Positions 53,249 through 61,052 of a stretch of DNA of 61,052 nt are shown here, piece by piece. The notes beneath the pieces were generated by a model that saw only the letters and a program-made list of their open reading frames with translations, did no database searches and was not told the origin of the DNA. The first letter of the stretch is position 1, and each line of letters starts with the position of its first letter. Both the position numbers and the translations under genes were made by a program. The stretch is taken from the NCBI GenBank assembly GCA_902525935.1, contig CABZJA010000007.1, positions 1-61,052 of the forward strand. Direction: 5' to 3'. The stretch is from an uncultured Pelagibacteraceae bacterium (GTDB lineage: Bacteria > Pseudomonadota > Alphaproteobacteria > Pelagibacterales > Pelagibacteraceae).

Positions 53249-55875
53249 TATAGACTTTCTAAAGTATAATTTAATTTATTAACATCTTTTTCTAAATTAA
53301 TAAAGTTAGACTTTTCTTGCTCAACTATATCATTTGGAGCTCTTTCAATAAAACTTTTATTATTTAGCCTTGTATTAATTTTTTCCATTTCTTTCTCTAT
53401 TTTATTCTTTTTATTTAATAATGTTTCCTTAATTTTTGACAAATCTACATCTTCATCAAAGTAAATTTTAAATATTTCACCTTTAATGATCAGGTTTGCC
53501 GAAGGTTTTTTAATATCTTCGGTTACAAATTCATTAATTCTGCCAATTTTTTTTAATGTATTAGAGTTGTTTTCAATAAACTTCTTAATTTCCGGATTTA
53601 TTTTATTCACTAGTATTTTAACAAATGATCCAGGGCTTATTTCTATTTCATTTTTAAAAGACCGTATAGATGAGACAAATTCAATTATTTCATTTACTTC
53701 ATCAGAATCTTTATCTTTATTGGAACTGGCCTCAGACCAGTTTTTTAACATAAGAAAATCTTTTCCATCTTTATCTAGTTTATTTTTCAACCATATCTCT
53801 TCAGTTAAAAACGGGATAAATGGGTGCAAAATAACTAGAATTTGAGTAAATATGAAGCTAGCTACATTTCTTGTTTCTTCGATATTTTCATTATTTTCTG
53901 AATAGAAGACAGTTTTAGATAATTCTAAATACCAATCACAAAATGAGTGCCATACAAATTGATATGCGATTCTTGCAGCCTCATCAAATCGATAACTATT
54001 TATTGATTTTTTAATTTTTTCATTTGTGTTAGTGAATTCAACAAATATCCATTTATTAATATTTAGTTTTAAATCATTAGGCGTTTCTATATTTTCAAAT
54101 TTACAATCATTTTGAATAAGAAAGTTATTAGCGTTCCATATTTTATTTAAAAAATTTCTATATCCTTTAACTCTATCTTCCGATAACTTTACATCTCGTC
54201 CAGGAGATGCCATTGATAAAAGTGTAAATCTTAAAGCATCAGCACTATATTTTTCTATTAATTCTAATGGATCAATAACATTACCTTTAGACTTTGACAT
54301 TTTTTGACCTTTTTCATCTCTAACTAATGCATGAACATAAATATTTTTAAAAGGTTCTTTATTCTGAAATTCCATTCCAAACATAATCATTCTTGCAACC
54401 CAAAAGAAAATGATGTCAAATCCTGTTACCAATACTGAGGTTGGATAAAATTTTTCTAAATATTCGTTTTTTTCTGGCCATCCTAATGTTGCAAAAGGCC
54501 ATAGTCCTGATGAAAACCATGTATCAAGAACATCTGGATCTCTAATTAATTCAACATCTTTTTCATAGTGTTCTTTAGCTAATTTATTTGCGCCTTCTTC
54601 TGTTTCATCTACAAATATTTCTCCATCAGGTCCGTACCATGCAGGTATTTGATGACCCCACCAAAGTTGCCTAGATATACACCAAGGTTCTATATTATCC
54701 ATCCATTGAAAATATGTTTTTGTCCAATTAACAGGAAAGAAACTAGTTGATTTATTATTTACTATTTCTTTTGCTTTTATTGAAAGTTTCTTAGCGTCTG
54801 CAAACCATTGCTCAGTTAAATAAGGTTCAATTATTGAATTAGATCTATCGCCATATGGAACTTTATTTTTAATTTTTTCTTCTTTAACAAATAAATCTTT
54901 GTCAGAAAGTTCTTGTAAAATTCTTTTTCTAGCTTCAAATCTATCAAGTCCGATATACTTGTCAGGAGCATTTTCATTAATTTTTCCATCTGGCGTAAAA
55001 ATATTTATGATTTCTAAATTATTTCTCTCCCCTACTTCATAATCATTGAAATCATGTGCTGGTGTAATTTTAACAGCTCCAGTTCCTTGTTCAGGATCAG
55101 CATAATCATCTTCTATAATTTTAATTTTTCTATCAACTATTGGAACTATTACATTTTTATTTACTAATGATTTATATCTTTGATCTGATGGATTAATTGC
55201 AACAGCTGTATCTCCTAACATGGTTTCTGGTCTTGTAGTTGCAATCGTTATAAATTTATCTGTTCCTTCGATTGGATATTTGATGTGATATAGCTTTGAA
55301 TTAACTTCTCTTTGATCTACTTCTAAATCCGATATAGCTGTTTTTAAAACAGTGTCCCAATTTACTAATTTTTTTGATTTGTAAATTAATCCATTTTTGT
55401 ACATTTCAACAAAAACTTTTAATACAGATTTTGATAGATTTTCGTCCATGGTGAAGGCATTTCTAGACCAATCACATGAACAGCCCAATTTTTTTAATTG
55501 ATTAATTATTATGTCACCATATTGACCTTTCCACTCCCAAACTTTTTCTATGAATTTTTCTCTGCCTAAATCATTTTTATTGACACCCTCAGATTTAAGT
55601 TTTTTTTCCACTAATGCTTGTGTAGCAATACCTGCATGATCTGTTCCTGGTTGCCATAGCGTTTCAAAATTATTCATTCGATGGTATCGAGTTAACAAAT
55701 CTTGAATAGAATTATTTAATGCATGACCCATATGAAGACTACCTGTTACATTTGGTGGTGGGATAACTATCGAAAATTGTTTTTTATTGGATTTTGGTTT
55801 AAATAAATTCTTTTCTTCCCAATAAGAATAAATCTTATTTTCAACATTTTCGTGAATATATTTGTCCGAACTCAT
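53248..55875 (-). CDS. valS: Valyl-tRNA synthetase
   Basis: Class I synthetase charging tRNA-Val (875 residues). HIGH is HMGH within [21 protein letters not shown] is [14 protein letters not shown], the editing domain has [14 protein letters not shown], and a C-terminal coiled coil (about 810-875) is rich in Lys/Glu/Asn. It heads a valS-ilvD-manC-DMT chain with short overlaps. Confidence 0.97.
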   Translation of the reverse strand: MSSDKYIHENVENKIYSYWEEKNLFKPKSNKKQFSIVIPPPNVTGSLHMGHALNNSIQDLLTRYHRMNNFETLWQPGTDHAGIATQALVEKKLKSEGVNKNDLGREKFIEKVWEWKGQYGDIIINQLKKLGCSCDWSRNAFTMDENLSKSVLKVFVEMYKNGLIYKSKKLVNWDTVLKTAISDLEVDQREVNSKLYHIKYPIEGTDKFITIATTRPETMLGDTAVAINPSDQRYKSLVNKNVIVPIVDRKIKIIEDDYADPEQGTGAVKITPAHDFNDYEVGERNNLEIINIFTPDGKINENAPDKYIGLDRFEARKRILQELSDKDLFVKEEKIKNKVPYGDRSNSIIEPYLTEQWFADAKKLSIKAKEIVNNKSTSFFPVNWTKTYFQWMDNIEPWCISRQLWWGHQIPAWYGPDGEIFVDETEEGANKLAKEHYEKDVELIRDPDVLDTWFSSGLWPFATLGWPEKNEYLEKFYPTSVLVTGFDIIFFWVARMIMFGMEFQNKEPFKNIYVHALVRDEKGQKMSKSKGNVIDPLELIEKYSADALRFTLLSMASPGRDVKLSEDRVKGYRNFLNKIWNANNFLIQNDCKFENIETPNDLKLNINKWIFVEFTNTNEKIKKSINSYRFDEAARIAYQFVWHSFCDWYLELSKTVFYSENNENIEETRNVASFIFTQILVILHPFIPFLTEEIWLKNKLDKDGKDFLMLKNWSEASSNKDKDSDEVNEIIEFVSSIRSFKNEIEISPGSFVKILVNKINPEIKKFIENNSNTLKKIGRINEFVTEDIKKPSANLIIKGEIFKIYFDEDVDLSKIKETLLNKKNKIEKEMEKINTRLNNKSFIERAPNDIVEQEKSNFINLEKDVNKLNYTLESL

Positions 55876-55990
55876 GGATAATTATTTTATAAATTAATCA
55901 TACCAATAAACAACAATGAAATTTTCGGTTAAATTTATAGACTAAATTATAAAATTAATTATATATGACTTCATTGAATATTTAATTCAT

Positions 55991-56064
55991 GGCAACGTGG
56001 CGGAATGGTTACGCAGAGGATTGCAAATCCTTGTATCCCGGTTCGATTCCGGGCGTTGCCTCCA
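55991..56064 (+). tRNA. tRNA-Cys (anticodon GCA)
   Basis: A 74-nt cloverleaf with encoded CCA. Acceptor stem GGCAACG/CGTTGCC, U as discriminator base (a tRNA-Cys identity base), anticodon loop TTGCAAA (anticodon GCA), T-arm GGTTCGATTCC. Followed 53 bp later by tRNA-Asn, probably one transcript. Confidence 0.97.
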
Positions 56065-56117
56065 CAAGATATTTTTGTTGAGATAATGTAAAAAGAAAGT
56101 AAGTTGTGATTTTACAT

Positions 56118-56193
56118 TCCTCGGTAGCTCAGTTGGTAGAGCAGTTGACTGTTAATCAATTGGTCGCAGGTTCGAGTCCTGCCCGAGGAGCCA
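56118..56193 (+). tRNA. tRNA-Asn (anticodon GTT)
   Basis: A 76-nt cloverleaf with encoded CCA. Acceptor stem TCCTCGG/CCGAGGA, G as discriminator base, anticodon stem TTGA/TCAA region with loop CTGTTAA (anticodon GTT), T-arm GGTTCGAGTCC. Its anticodon is a GUN target of tgt. Confidence 0.97.
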
Positions 56194-56206
56194 ATAAAAA
56201 TATTAT

Positions 56207-56578
56207 TTAGCCGATTTTAGAAATATTTACCTGGTTAATCTGTATGTTTTTACTAAACTTGATTTTTTGATCTTGAGTAAGCTCAGAGTAAACTTTAACT
56301 AAAAAATTATAGTTAACATTCATGTGACCCTCTTTTGATTTTTCTAGGTTTATCAAATATTCTGAAAAATCCTCAAAAAAATAGTTTATCGGAACTTTAA
56401 GATAATTAGATAGTTGTAGTAATCTAATCGAACTTACGCCATTTGTTCCTTTTTCATATTTTTGTATTTGTTGAAATGTAACATGTATTGCTTTTGCGAC
56501 TTTAGTTTGAGTTAAACCTAAAGCCAAACGTCTAAGTTTTAATTTATTACCTAGATGTTTATTGAAATTTTCTTCCAT
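56207..56578 (-). CDS. XRE-family helix-turn-helix regulator
   Basis: A 123-residue Cro/CI-type DNA-binding protein. The HTH lies at about 10-63 (LRRLALGLTQTKVAKAIHVTFQQIQKYEKGTN), followed by a short C-terminal helical part. This layout is common in stand-alone alphaproteobacterial regulators and does not imply a phage repressor. Start: ATG 56578 has a good AGAGGGG about eight bases upstream; TTG 56581 is less likely. Convergent with tRNA-Asn. Target genes unknown. Confidence 0.85.
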   Translation of the reverse strand: MEENFNKHLGNKLKLRRLALGLTQTKVAKAIHVTFQQIQKYEKGTNGVSSIRLLQLSNYLKVPINYFFEDFSEYLINLEKSKEGHMNVNYNFLVKVYSELTQDQKIKFSKNIQINQVNISKIG

Positions 56579-56723
56579 CAAAGACCCCTCTTTAATTTAA
56601 AATAATAAACTGAGTTAATAGAAATCAAAAAGTTATTTCAAGTAAAATAATTTTAAAAAGCATACTAATTTTTAAGATTTTATAAACCTGTCAAGCAACT
56701 TTTTAGCAATTTAGTTATAATTT
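56579..56723. other. Gap between the aap operon end and the regulator
   Basis: This 145-bp AT-rich gap is the 3' end of the aap operon and the promoter region of the XRE regulator. I see the regulator's Shine-Dalgarno sequence at its left end but no strong terminator hairpin or palindrome. Confidence 0.4.
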
Positions 56724-57458
56724 TTATAATATTTGGCTTAAAAAAAGCTTTGTTCTATCGCTTTTTGGGTTAGCAAAAAACTCTTTCGTTTCTGCTTGTT
56801 CTACAATCATACCTTCATCCATAAAAATAACTTCATCTGCAACTTCTTTTGCAAACCCCATCTCATGTGTTACTACAATCATGGTCATACCAGCCTTAGC
56901 CAAATTAACCATTGCATCTAATACTTCTTTAATCATTTCAGGATCTAACGCTGATGTTGGTTCATCAAAAAGCATTATTTTTGGCTCCATACATAATGCT
57001 CTTGCTATTGCACATCTTTGTTGTTGACCACCAGAAAGTTGGCCTGGATATTTGTATGCTTGATCAGAAATTTGAACTTTTTCTAAATGTTGTAAAGCTA
57101 ATGATTCAGCATCTTTTTTTGCCAATTTTTTAACCCATATAGGAGCAAGAGTGCAATTATCTAAAATTGATAGATGAGGAAATAAATTAAATTGTTGAAA
57201 AACCATTCCAACCTCAGCTCTTATTTGTTCTATATTTTTTGTTTCTTCGGTTAATTCAGTTCCATCAACGACGATTGATCCTTCTTGGTGTTCTTCAAGT
57301 CTGTTAATACATCTGATTAATGTAGATTTACCTGAACCCGAGGGACCACAGACAACAATTTTTTTATTCTTTTCAACGTCTAAATTAATGTTTTTTAAGA
57401 CCTGGAAATCTCCAAACCATTTATTCATTTCTTTTATTTGAATTATTTTATCTGACAT
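56724..57458 (-). CDS. aapP: Amino-acid ABC transporter ATP-binding protein
   Basis: ATPase of a general L-amino-acid importer (244 residues). Walker [20 protein letters not shown], signature [15 protein letters not shown] and Walker [16 protein letters not shown] are complete; the sequence is typical of GlnQ/AapP/BztD proteins. It is last in aapJQMP and overlaps aapM by one base. Confidence 0.93.
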   Translation of the reverse strand: MSDKIIQIKEMNKWFGDFQVLKNINLDVEKNKKIVVCGPSGSGKSTLIRCINRLEEHQEGSIVVDGTELTEETKNIEQIRAEVGMVFQQFNLFPHLSILDNCTLAPIWVKKLAKKDAESLALQHLEKVQISDQAYKYPGQLSGGQQQRCAIARALCMEPKIMLFDEPTSALDPEMIKEVLDAMVNLAKAGMTMIVVTHEMGFAKEVADEVIFMDEGMIVEQAETKEFFANPKSDRTKLFLSQIL

Positions 57459-58900
57459 TATCTTTCAGTTTTATATTTTTGTTCTAAATTATAACTATAT
57501 TTACTCATTGCATAGCAAATAATAAAAAATACTATTGATGCAAACACATACCCTTCCATTGCAAAACCTAACCATTCAGGATTTGTTTTTGCTAAATTAA
57601 GCATTCCTACAATTTCCAAAAGACCTACAACAAAAATTAGAGGTGTATCTTTTACAAGCGCTAAAAATGTATTTGCTATACCCGGAATTACTAGTTTAAG
57701 AGCTTGTGGTAAAATAACAAATATATGCATTTTCCAGTAACCCATTCCTAAAGATTTTGCAGCATCATATTGACCTCTGGGTAAAGCCTGTAGACCACCT
57801 CTTATTACTTCAGCTACATAAGCAGCCTCAAATAAAGATATAGCAATTATAACTCTTACAAGTTTATCAATAAACATGTCTTCTGGAAGAAACATTGGAA
57901 ACATAACAGAAGACATAAATAAAACTGTTATTAAAGGCACCCCTCTCCAAAATTCTATAAATCCTATAGAAATATATTTAATTATTGGTAGATCAGATCT
58001 TCTCCCTAAAGATAAAAATAAACCTACTGGAAAACAGAATATTAAACAGAAAAATGAAACTATGAAAGTTAATGATAATCCGCCCCACGCTCCAGTTTCA
58101 ACCCATTCAAAAGCTTGAATCTTTCCTAATTCAATTAATACTTCGTAAAAAAATACATACTTTAATAATATATATATTGTGATCGGTATTATTAAAAAAT
58201 AATACATTTTAAATTTCGATGGGATAAAAAAACCTACTATAATAGAAATCACTGCTGCAATAATTCCATATGAAAAATCAAAAAATATTGGGCCACCAGA
58301 AATAAAAAAGAATATAAATAAAAATGCAATTATTGGATAAATAATAACATAATATAATGTTAAGTATTTTTTGAATTTTTCTGTTGCAAAAAAACCAACA
58401 CCTCCAAGAAAAGCTAAAGATATAAATGATAAATTTATTCTCCACTGTTCAGAATTTGGATACATGCCATACATAATTCTATTAAACCAAGTTTTTATGT
58501 AAGCCCAACACGCTCCAGAACCTGAACAAGCGTCTTTTGAATCACCAGTAAAATTTGCATCAATTATGAACCAACTTAAAAGCGGCGGAAGTGATTTTAT
58601 AACCACAAAAATAATTAATAAGGATAAAAGAGCATTAAATTTATTTGTATTAATATTTTTGTTAATAATGTCTAAAAATTTTAGACCTGAATATTCAATT
58701 CTAATTAAATGCAAACCAATAAAACCTATTATTAAAGGCAAAAAGTAACTTATTGTTCCTGGTAGAAAGCTAGTCAAATCTAAACTAAAAAAAGAGTTCA
58801 AGAATACAATTAAAATACTAAGAGAAAATAAACTAATACCTGAATACAAATATGCGTATAGATTATTTTTGTCTAGTGATAAAAAATTTAATTTATTCAT
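57458..58900 (-). CDS. aapM: General L-amino-acid ABC transporter permease M
   Basis: Membrane subunit (480 residues). The C-terminal permease core has the EAA loop [26 protein letters not shown]. The N-terminal half has several extra helices (about 15-100 and 155-255) around the family block [21 protein letters not shown]. It is about 100 residues longer than rhizobial AapM (about 384). One-base overlaps join it to aapQ and aapP. Confidence 0.92.
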   Translation of the reverse strand: MNKLNFLSLDKNNLYAYLYSGISLFSLSILIVFLNSFFSLDLTSFLPGTISYFLPLIIGFIGLHLIRIEYSGLKFLDIINKNINTNKFNALLSLLIIFVVIKSLPPLLSWFIIDANFTGDSKDACSGSGACWAYIKTWFNRIMYGMYPNSEQWRINLSFISLAFLGGVGFFATEKFKKYLTLYYVIIYPIIAFLFIFFFISGGPIFFDFSYGIIAAVISIIVGFFIPSKFKMYYFLIIPITIYILLKYVFFYEVLIELGKIQAFEWVETGAWGGLSLTFIVSFFCLIFCFPVGLFLSLGRRSDLPIIKYISIGFIEFWRGVPLITVLFMSSVMFPMFLPEDMFIDKLVRVIIAISLFEAAYVAEVIRGGLQALPRGQYDAAKSLGMGYWKMHIFVILPQALKLVIPGIANTFLALVKDTPLIFVVGLLEIVGMLNLAKTNPEWLGFAMEGYVFASIVFFIICYAMSKYSYNLEQKYKTER

Positions 58901-60045
58901 TATTTTTCTTTAATAGCTATTTTTTTATTATACCAATTCATAAATATTGAGATTGTTATACTTAAAGTTAAATAAGTTAACATTGTAATTGAAACAATCT
59001 CTATTGCTCTTCCTGTTTGCATCAAAGCAGTTCCTGCAAAAACAAGTACTAGGTCTGGATATGCAATAGCAGCAGCAAGTGAAGAATTTTTTGTTAAATT
59101 TAGATATTGATTTGTTGTTGGTGGAATTATAATCCTCAAAGCCTGGGGCATAACTACTAATTTAAGAATTTGATTAGGGGTTAAACCAATTGAAGCTGCA
59201 GCTTCTTTTTGTCCTTTGCTTACTCCTTGAACTCCAGCCCTTACACATTCGGCTATAAAAGTTGCTGTATACAAAGATAAGGCTAATGCTAATGAAATTA
59301 ATTCAGGAGGTAATTTAAGTCCTCCTTTATAAGTAAATGATGTTTTTGATAGTTGTTCAATAACTGGTATTTCAATTGATGCATCAACCCCACCAAGTAA
59401 AAAACTTAATAATGGTAAAATAATTAAAAGGCCAATTGATATTAATAGAACGGGGGTTTGAGTTCCTTGATTTTCCTGCTTTTTTTTAGCATATGATCTT
59501 ACAAAAAATATTGCAATTATTGCTGCAATTACTGAATAAATAAAAATATCTAGATTATTCCAAATAAAAGCTGGAATAAAAAAACCTTTTATAGTTAAGA
59601 AGAAGACACCGAACATAGGTTCTGCTTTTTCCGGTAAAGGTAATGCTCTTAAAGCAGCAAAATACCAAAAAAATATTTGTAATAGCAAAGGAATGTTTCT
59701 AAAAAATTCTACATAAATTGCTGCTGTTCTTTCAATAAGATAATTATTTGATAATCGAGCTATTCCAACAACAACTCCAATTATAGTCGCAAACACAATT
59801 CCAGTAACTGAAACTAAAATAGTATTTAATAATCCAACTAGATAAGCTCTAAAATAAGAATGTGATCCATCATATTCTATAAGAGAAAACTGTACGTCAA
59901 ATGACGATTCTTGAGATAAAAATCCATAACCAAATGTGATACCCCTATTTTCCATATTAACTTGGGCATTATATGAGAAGAAACCAAACACTAAAATTAC
60001 AACTACTAGTGTAAGTAACTGGGGTAATATTTTCTTAAAGTTCAC
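58900..60045 (-). CDS. aapQ: General L-amino-acid ABC transporter permease Q
   Basis: Membrane subunit (381 residues, about eight helices). NMENRGITFGYGFLSQESSFD near 31-51 and YFRAYLVGLLNTILVS are family blocks, and the EAA loop is ECVRAGVQGVSKGQKEAAASIGL. The start codon is GTG (60045). It follows aapJ after 68 bp containing a strong terminator, so it is made from read-through or a second promoter. Confidence 0.92.
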   Translation of the reverse strand: MNFKKILPQLLTLVVVILVFGFFSYNAQVNMENRGITFGYGFLSQESSFDVQFSLIEYDGSHSYFRAYLVGLLNTILVSVTGIVFATIIGVVVGIARLSNNYLIERTAAIYVEFFRNIPLLLQIFFWYFAALRALPLPEKAEPMFGVFFLTIKGFFIPAFIWNNLDIFIYSVIAAIIAIFFVRSYAKKKQENQGTQTPVLLISIGLLIILPLLSFLLGGVDASIEIPVIEQLSKTSFTYKGGLKLPPELISLALALSLYTATFIAECVRAGVQGVSKGQKEAAASIGLTPNQILKLVVMPQALRIIIPPTTNQYLNLTKNSSLAAAIAYPDLVLVFAGTALMQTGRAIEIVSITMLTYLTLSITISIFMNWYNKKIAIKEK

Positions 60046-60061
60046 TGTTATGTATGGTTTA

Positions 60062-60092
60062 TAAAAAAAAGGGCTAGAAAAATCTAGCCCTC
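60062..60092 (-). terminator. Intrinsic terminator between aapJ and aapQ
   Basis: On the minus strand a perfect 8-bp stem GGGCTAGA/TCTAGCCC with a four-base loop is followed by eight T. It lies between the stop of aapJ and the start of aapQ. It would lower transport-subunit mRNA relative to the binding protein. Confidence 0.85.
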
Positions 60093-60113
60093 TTTATATT
60101 CTTTTAAAAAGAA

Positions 60114-61052
60114 TTATCTTGCTGGTGGTACGTAAAGTATTCCACCTTTTGTCCATAACTCATTTGGACCTCTATCAGGTAAAATTCCAGTATCAGCTAT
60201 ATTTCTTTTATAGCTTTCACCGTAGTTACCAACTTGCTTGATAATTCTTAAGCTCCACTCATTATCTAAACCTAGAGCAGCACCTAATTCACCTTCAGCA
60301 CCAACTAATCTTTTTACAGCCGGATTATCTGAAGTTTTCATCATGTCAGCATTTGCTGATGTTACACCATACTCTTCAGCTTCGATCATGGTATTTAGTG
60401 ACCATCTTACTATATCTTCCCAAACAGAATCACCTTGTCTAACAACTGGGCCTAAAGGCTCTTTTGAAATAGTTTCAGGTAATACCATATGATCATCTGG
60501 ATTGCTTAATTTAATTCTTTGAGCAGCTAAACCAGATTTATCTGTAGTGTATGTGTCACATCTTCCTGCATCATATGCAGCAACAACTTCATCAGCTTTT
60601 TCAAAAGTAACTGGCTCATATTTAATTCCTTTTGAATTAAAGAAGTCTCTCATATTAAGCTCTGTTGTAGTTCCAAGGTTAGTACATGCAGAAACACCAG
60701 CCTTAAAATCATTTACTGATGAAATTCCTGAATTTTTTTTAACCATAAAACCTTGACCGTCATAGAAGTTTACTCCTACGAAAGTAAGACCGATATCCGC
60801 ATCCCTTGAAAGTGTCCAAGTTGTATTTCTAGATAGAATATCTATCTCGTTAGATGTTAATGCAGTAAATCTTTCTTTAGCACTTAGTGGAGTAAATTTA
60901 ACTTTACTTGCATCACCAAGAACTGCAGCAGCTACCGCTCTACATACATCAACGTCAACACCAGTCCAGTTTCCTGCAGCATCAGCATTAGAAAATCCTG
61001 GTAGACCTTGTGAAACACCACATCTCACAAAACCTTTTTTCTGAGTGTTTTT
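60114..61052 (-). CDS. aapJ: General L-amino-acid ABC transporter substrate-binding protein (partial)
   Basis: Periplasmic binding protein of the AapJ/BztA family. The frame runs on past the window edge, so the true N-terminus and signal peptide are missing; the internal GTG at 61028 is not the start. VRCGVSQGLPGFSNADAAGNW, GVDVDVCRAVAAAVLGD, LSRNTTWTLSRDADIGL and GPVVRQGDSVWEDIVRW are strong family blocks. Codon and GC use is slightly higher than in neighbours, as expected for a highly expressed protein. Confidence 0.95.
   Translation of the reverse strand, partial: KNTQKKGFVRCGVSQGLPGFSNADAAGNWTGVDVDVCRAVAAAVLGDASKVKFTPLSAKERFTALTSNEIDILSRNTTWTLSRDADIGLTFVGVNFYDGQGFMVKKNSGISSVNDFKAGVSACTNLGTTTELNMRDFFNSKGIKYEPVTFEKADEVVAAYDAGRCDTYTTDKSGLAAQRIKLSNPDDHMVLPETISKEPLGPVVRQGDSVWEDIVRWSLNTMIEAEEYGVTSANADMMKTSDNPAVKRLVGAEGELGAALGLDNEWSLRIIKQVGNYGESYKRNIADTGILPDRGPNELWTKGGILYVPPAR

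Noticed and set aside
56207..56578. Phage repressor or prophage marker
   Set aside because: Stand-alone XRE regulator without phage genes; such regulators are common in Alphaproteobacteria.

Overview
This window looks like a chromosome segment from a SAR11-clade alphaproteobacterium (Candidatus Pelagibacter or a close relative). The DNA is very AT-rich, codons are strongly A/T-biased, and most neighbouring genes are separated by a few bases or overlap. Gene orders typical of Alphaproteobacteria recur: ssb-gyrA-coaD-ppi-tgt; serS-tatCBA-scpBA-nagZ-argS-dgt; mltB-rlpA-dac-tmk-holB-metG-tatD-MBL. Species assignment is inference; no database search was possible. I see no rRNA, CRISPR array, insertion sequence or complete prophage.

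Layout. 1-2050 is the least ordinary part. It holds an unassigned, relatively GC-rich structured RNA ending in an intrinsic terminator directly in front of a short alkyl-DNA repair gene, an overlooked small membrane protein, and a lone tyrosine recombinase whose ribosome binding site lies in a perfect hairpin. 2055-5761 carries a glycosyltransferase, a GIY-YIG protein, tRNA-Glu, glpX, an SbmA-like transporter, a complex I accessory subunit and tRNA-Pro. 5857-8079 carries a zinc-ribbon membrane protein, nhaA and a glutathione peroxidase. 8074-16360 is a long minus-strand chain of cell-wall, replication and tRNA-charging genes. 16421-20478 has tRNA-Ser, sdhE, recG, a DUF502 protein, an M48 lipoprotein and tRNA-Lys. 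20529-29315 has tgt, cyclophilin, coaD, gyrA and ssb, divergent from uvrA and a PuuD-like membrane protein. 29316-40084 holds secF-secD-yajC, serS, the Tat genes, scpBA, nagZ, a small membrane protein, argS and dgt. 40135-48248 holds erpA, xth, an Ldh-type dehydrogenase, the zinc uptake system with its regulator, a redoxin, small membrane proteins, and an arsenate reductase plus aquaporin. 48518-55875 holds a PiT-like transporter, a DMT exporter, manC, ilvD and valS. 55991-61052 holds tRNA-Cys, tRNA-Asn, a Cro/CI-type regulator and the aapJQMP amino-acid ABC transporter, with aapJ cut by the window edge.

How genes work together. znuA and znuCB-zur diverge from a 71-bp region with two Zur-box-like palindromes. 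SecDF-YajC and TatABC are both encoded here, and the M48 protein has a twin-arginine plus lipobox N-terminus that could be a Tat substrate. ArsC plus a channel suggests arsenate reduction followed by arsenite efflux; a PiT-like protein follows. The aap operon has a strong terminator after the binding-protein gene.

Most worth a second look: the structured RNA/attenuator before the MGMT gene (595-785), a tRNA-guanine transglycosylase missing all four expected zinc ligands, a perfect palindrome between ssb and uvrA with no alphaproteobacterial LexA box, the PiT-like transporter, and tRNA-mRNA junctions that may generate nearly leaderless mRNAs.
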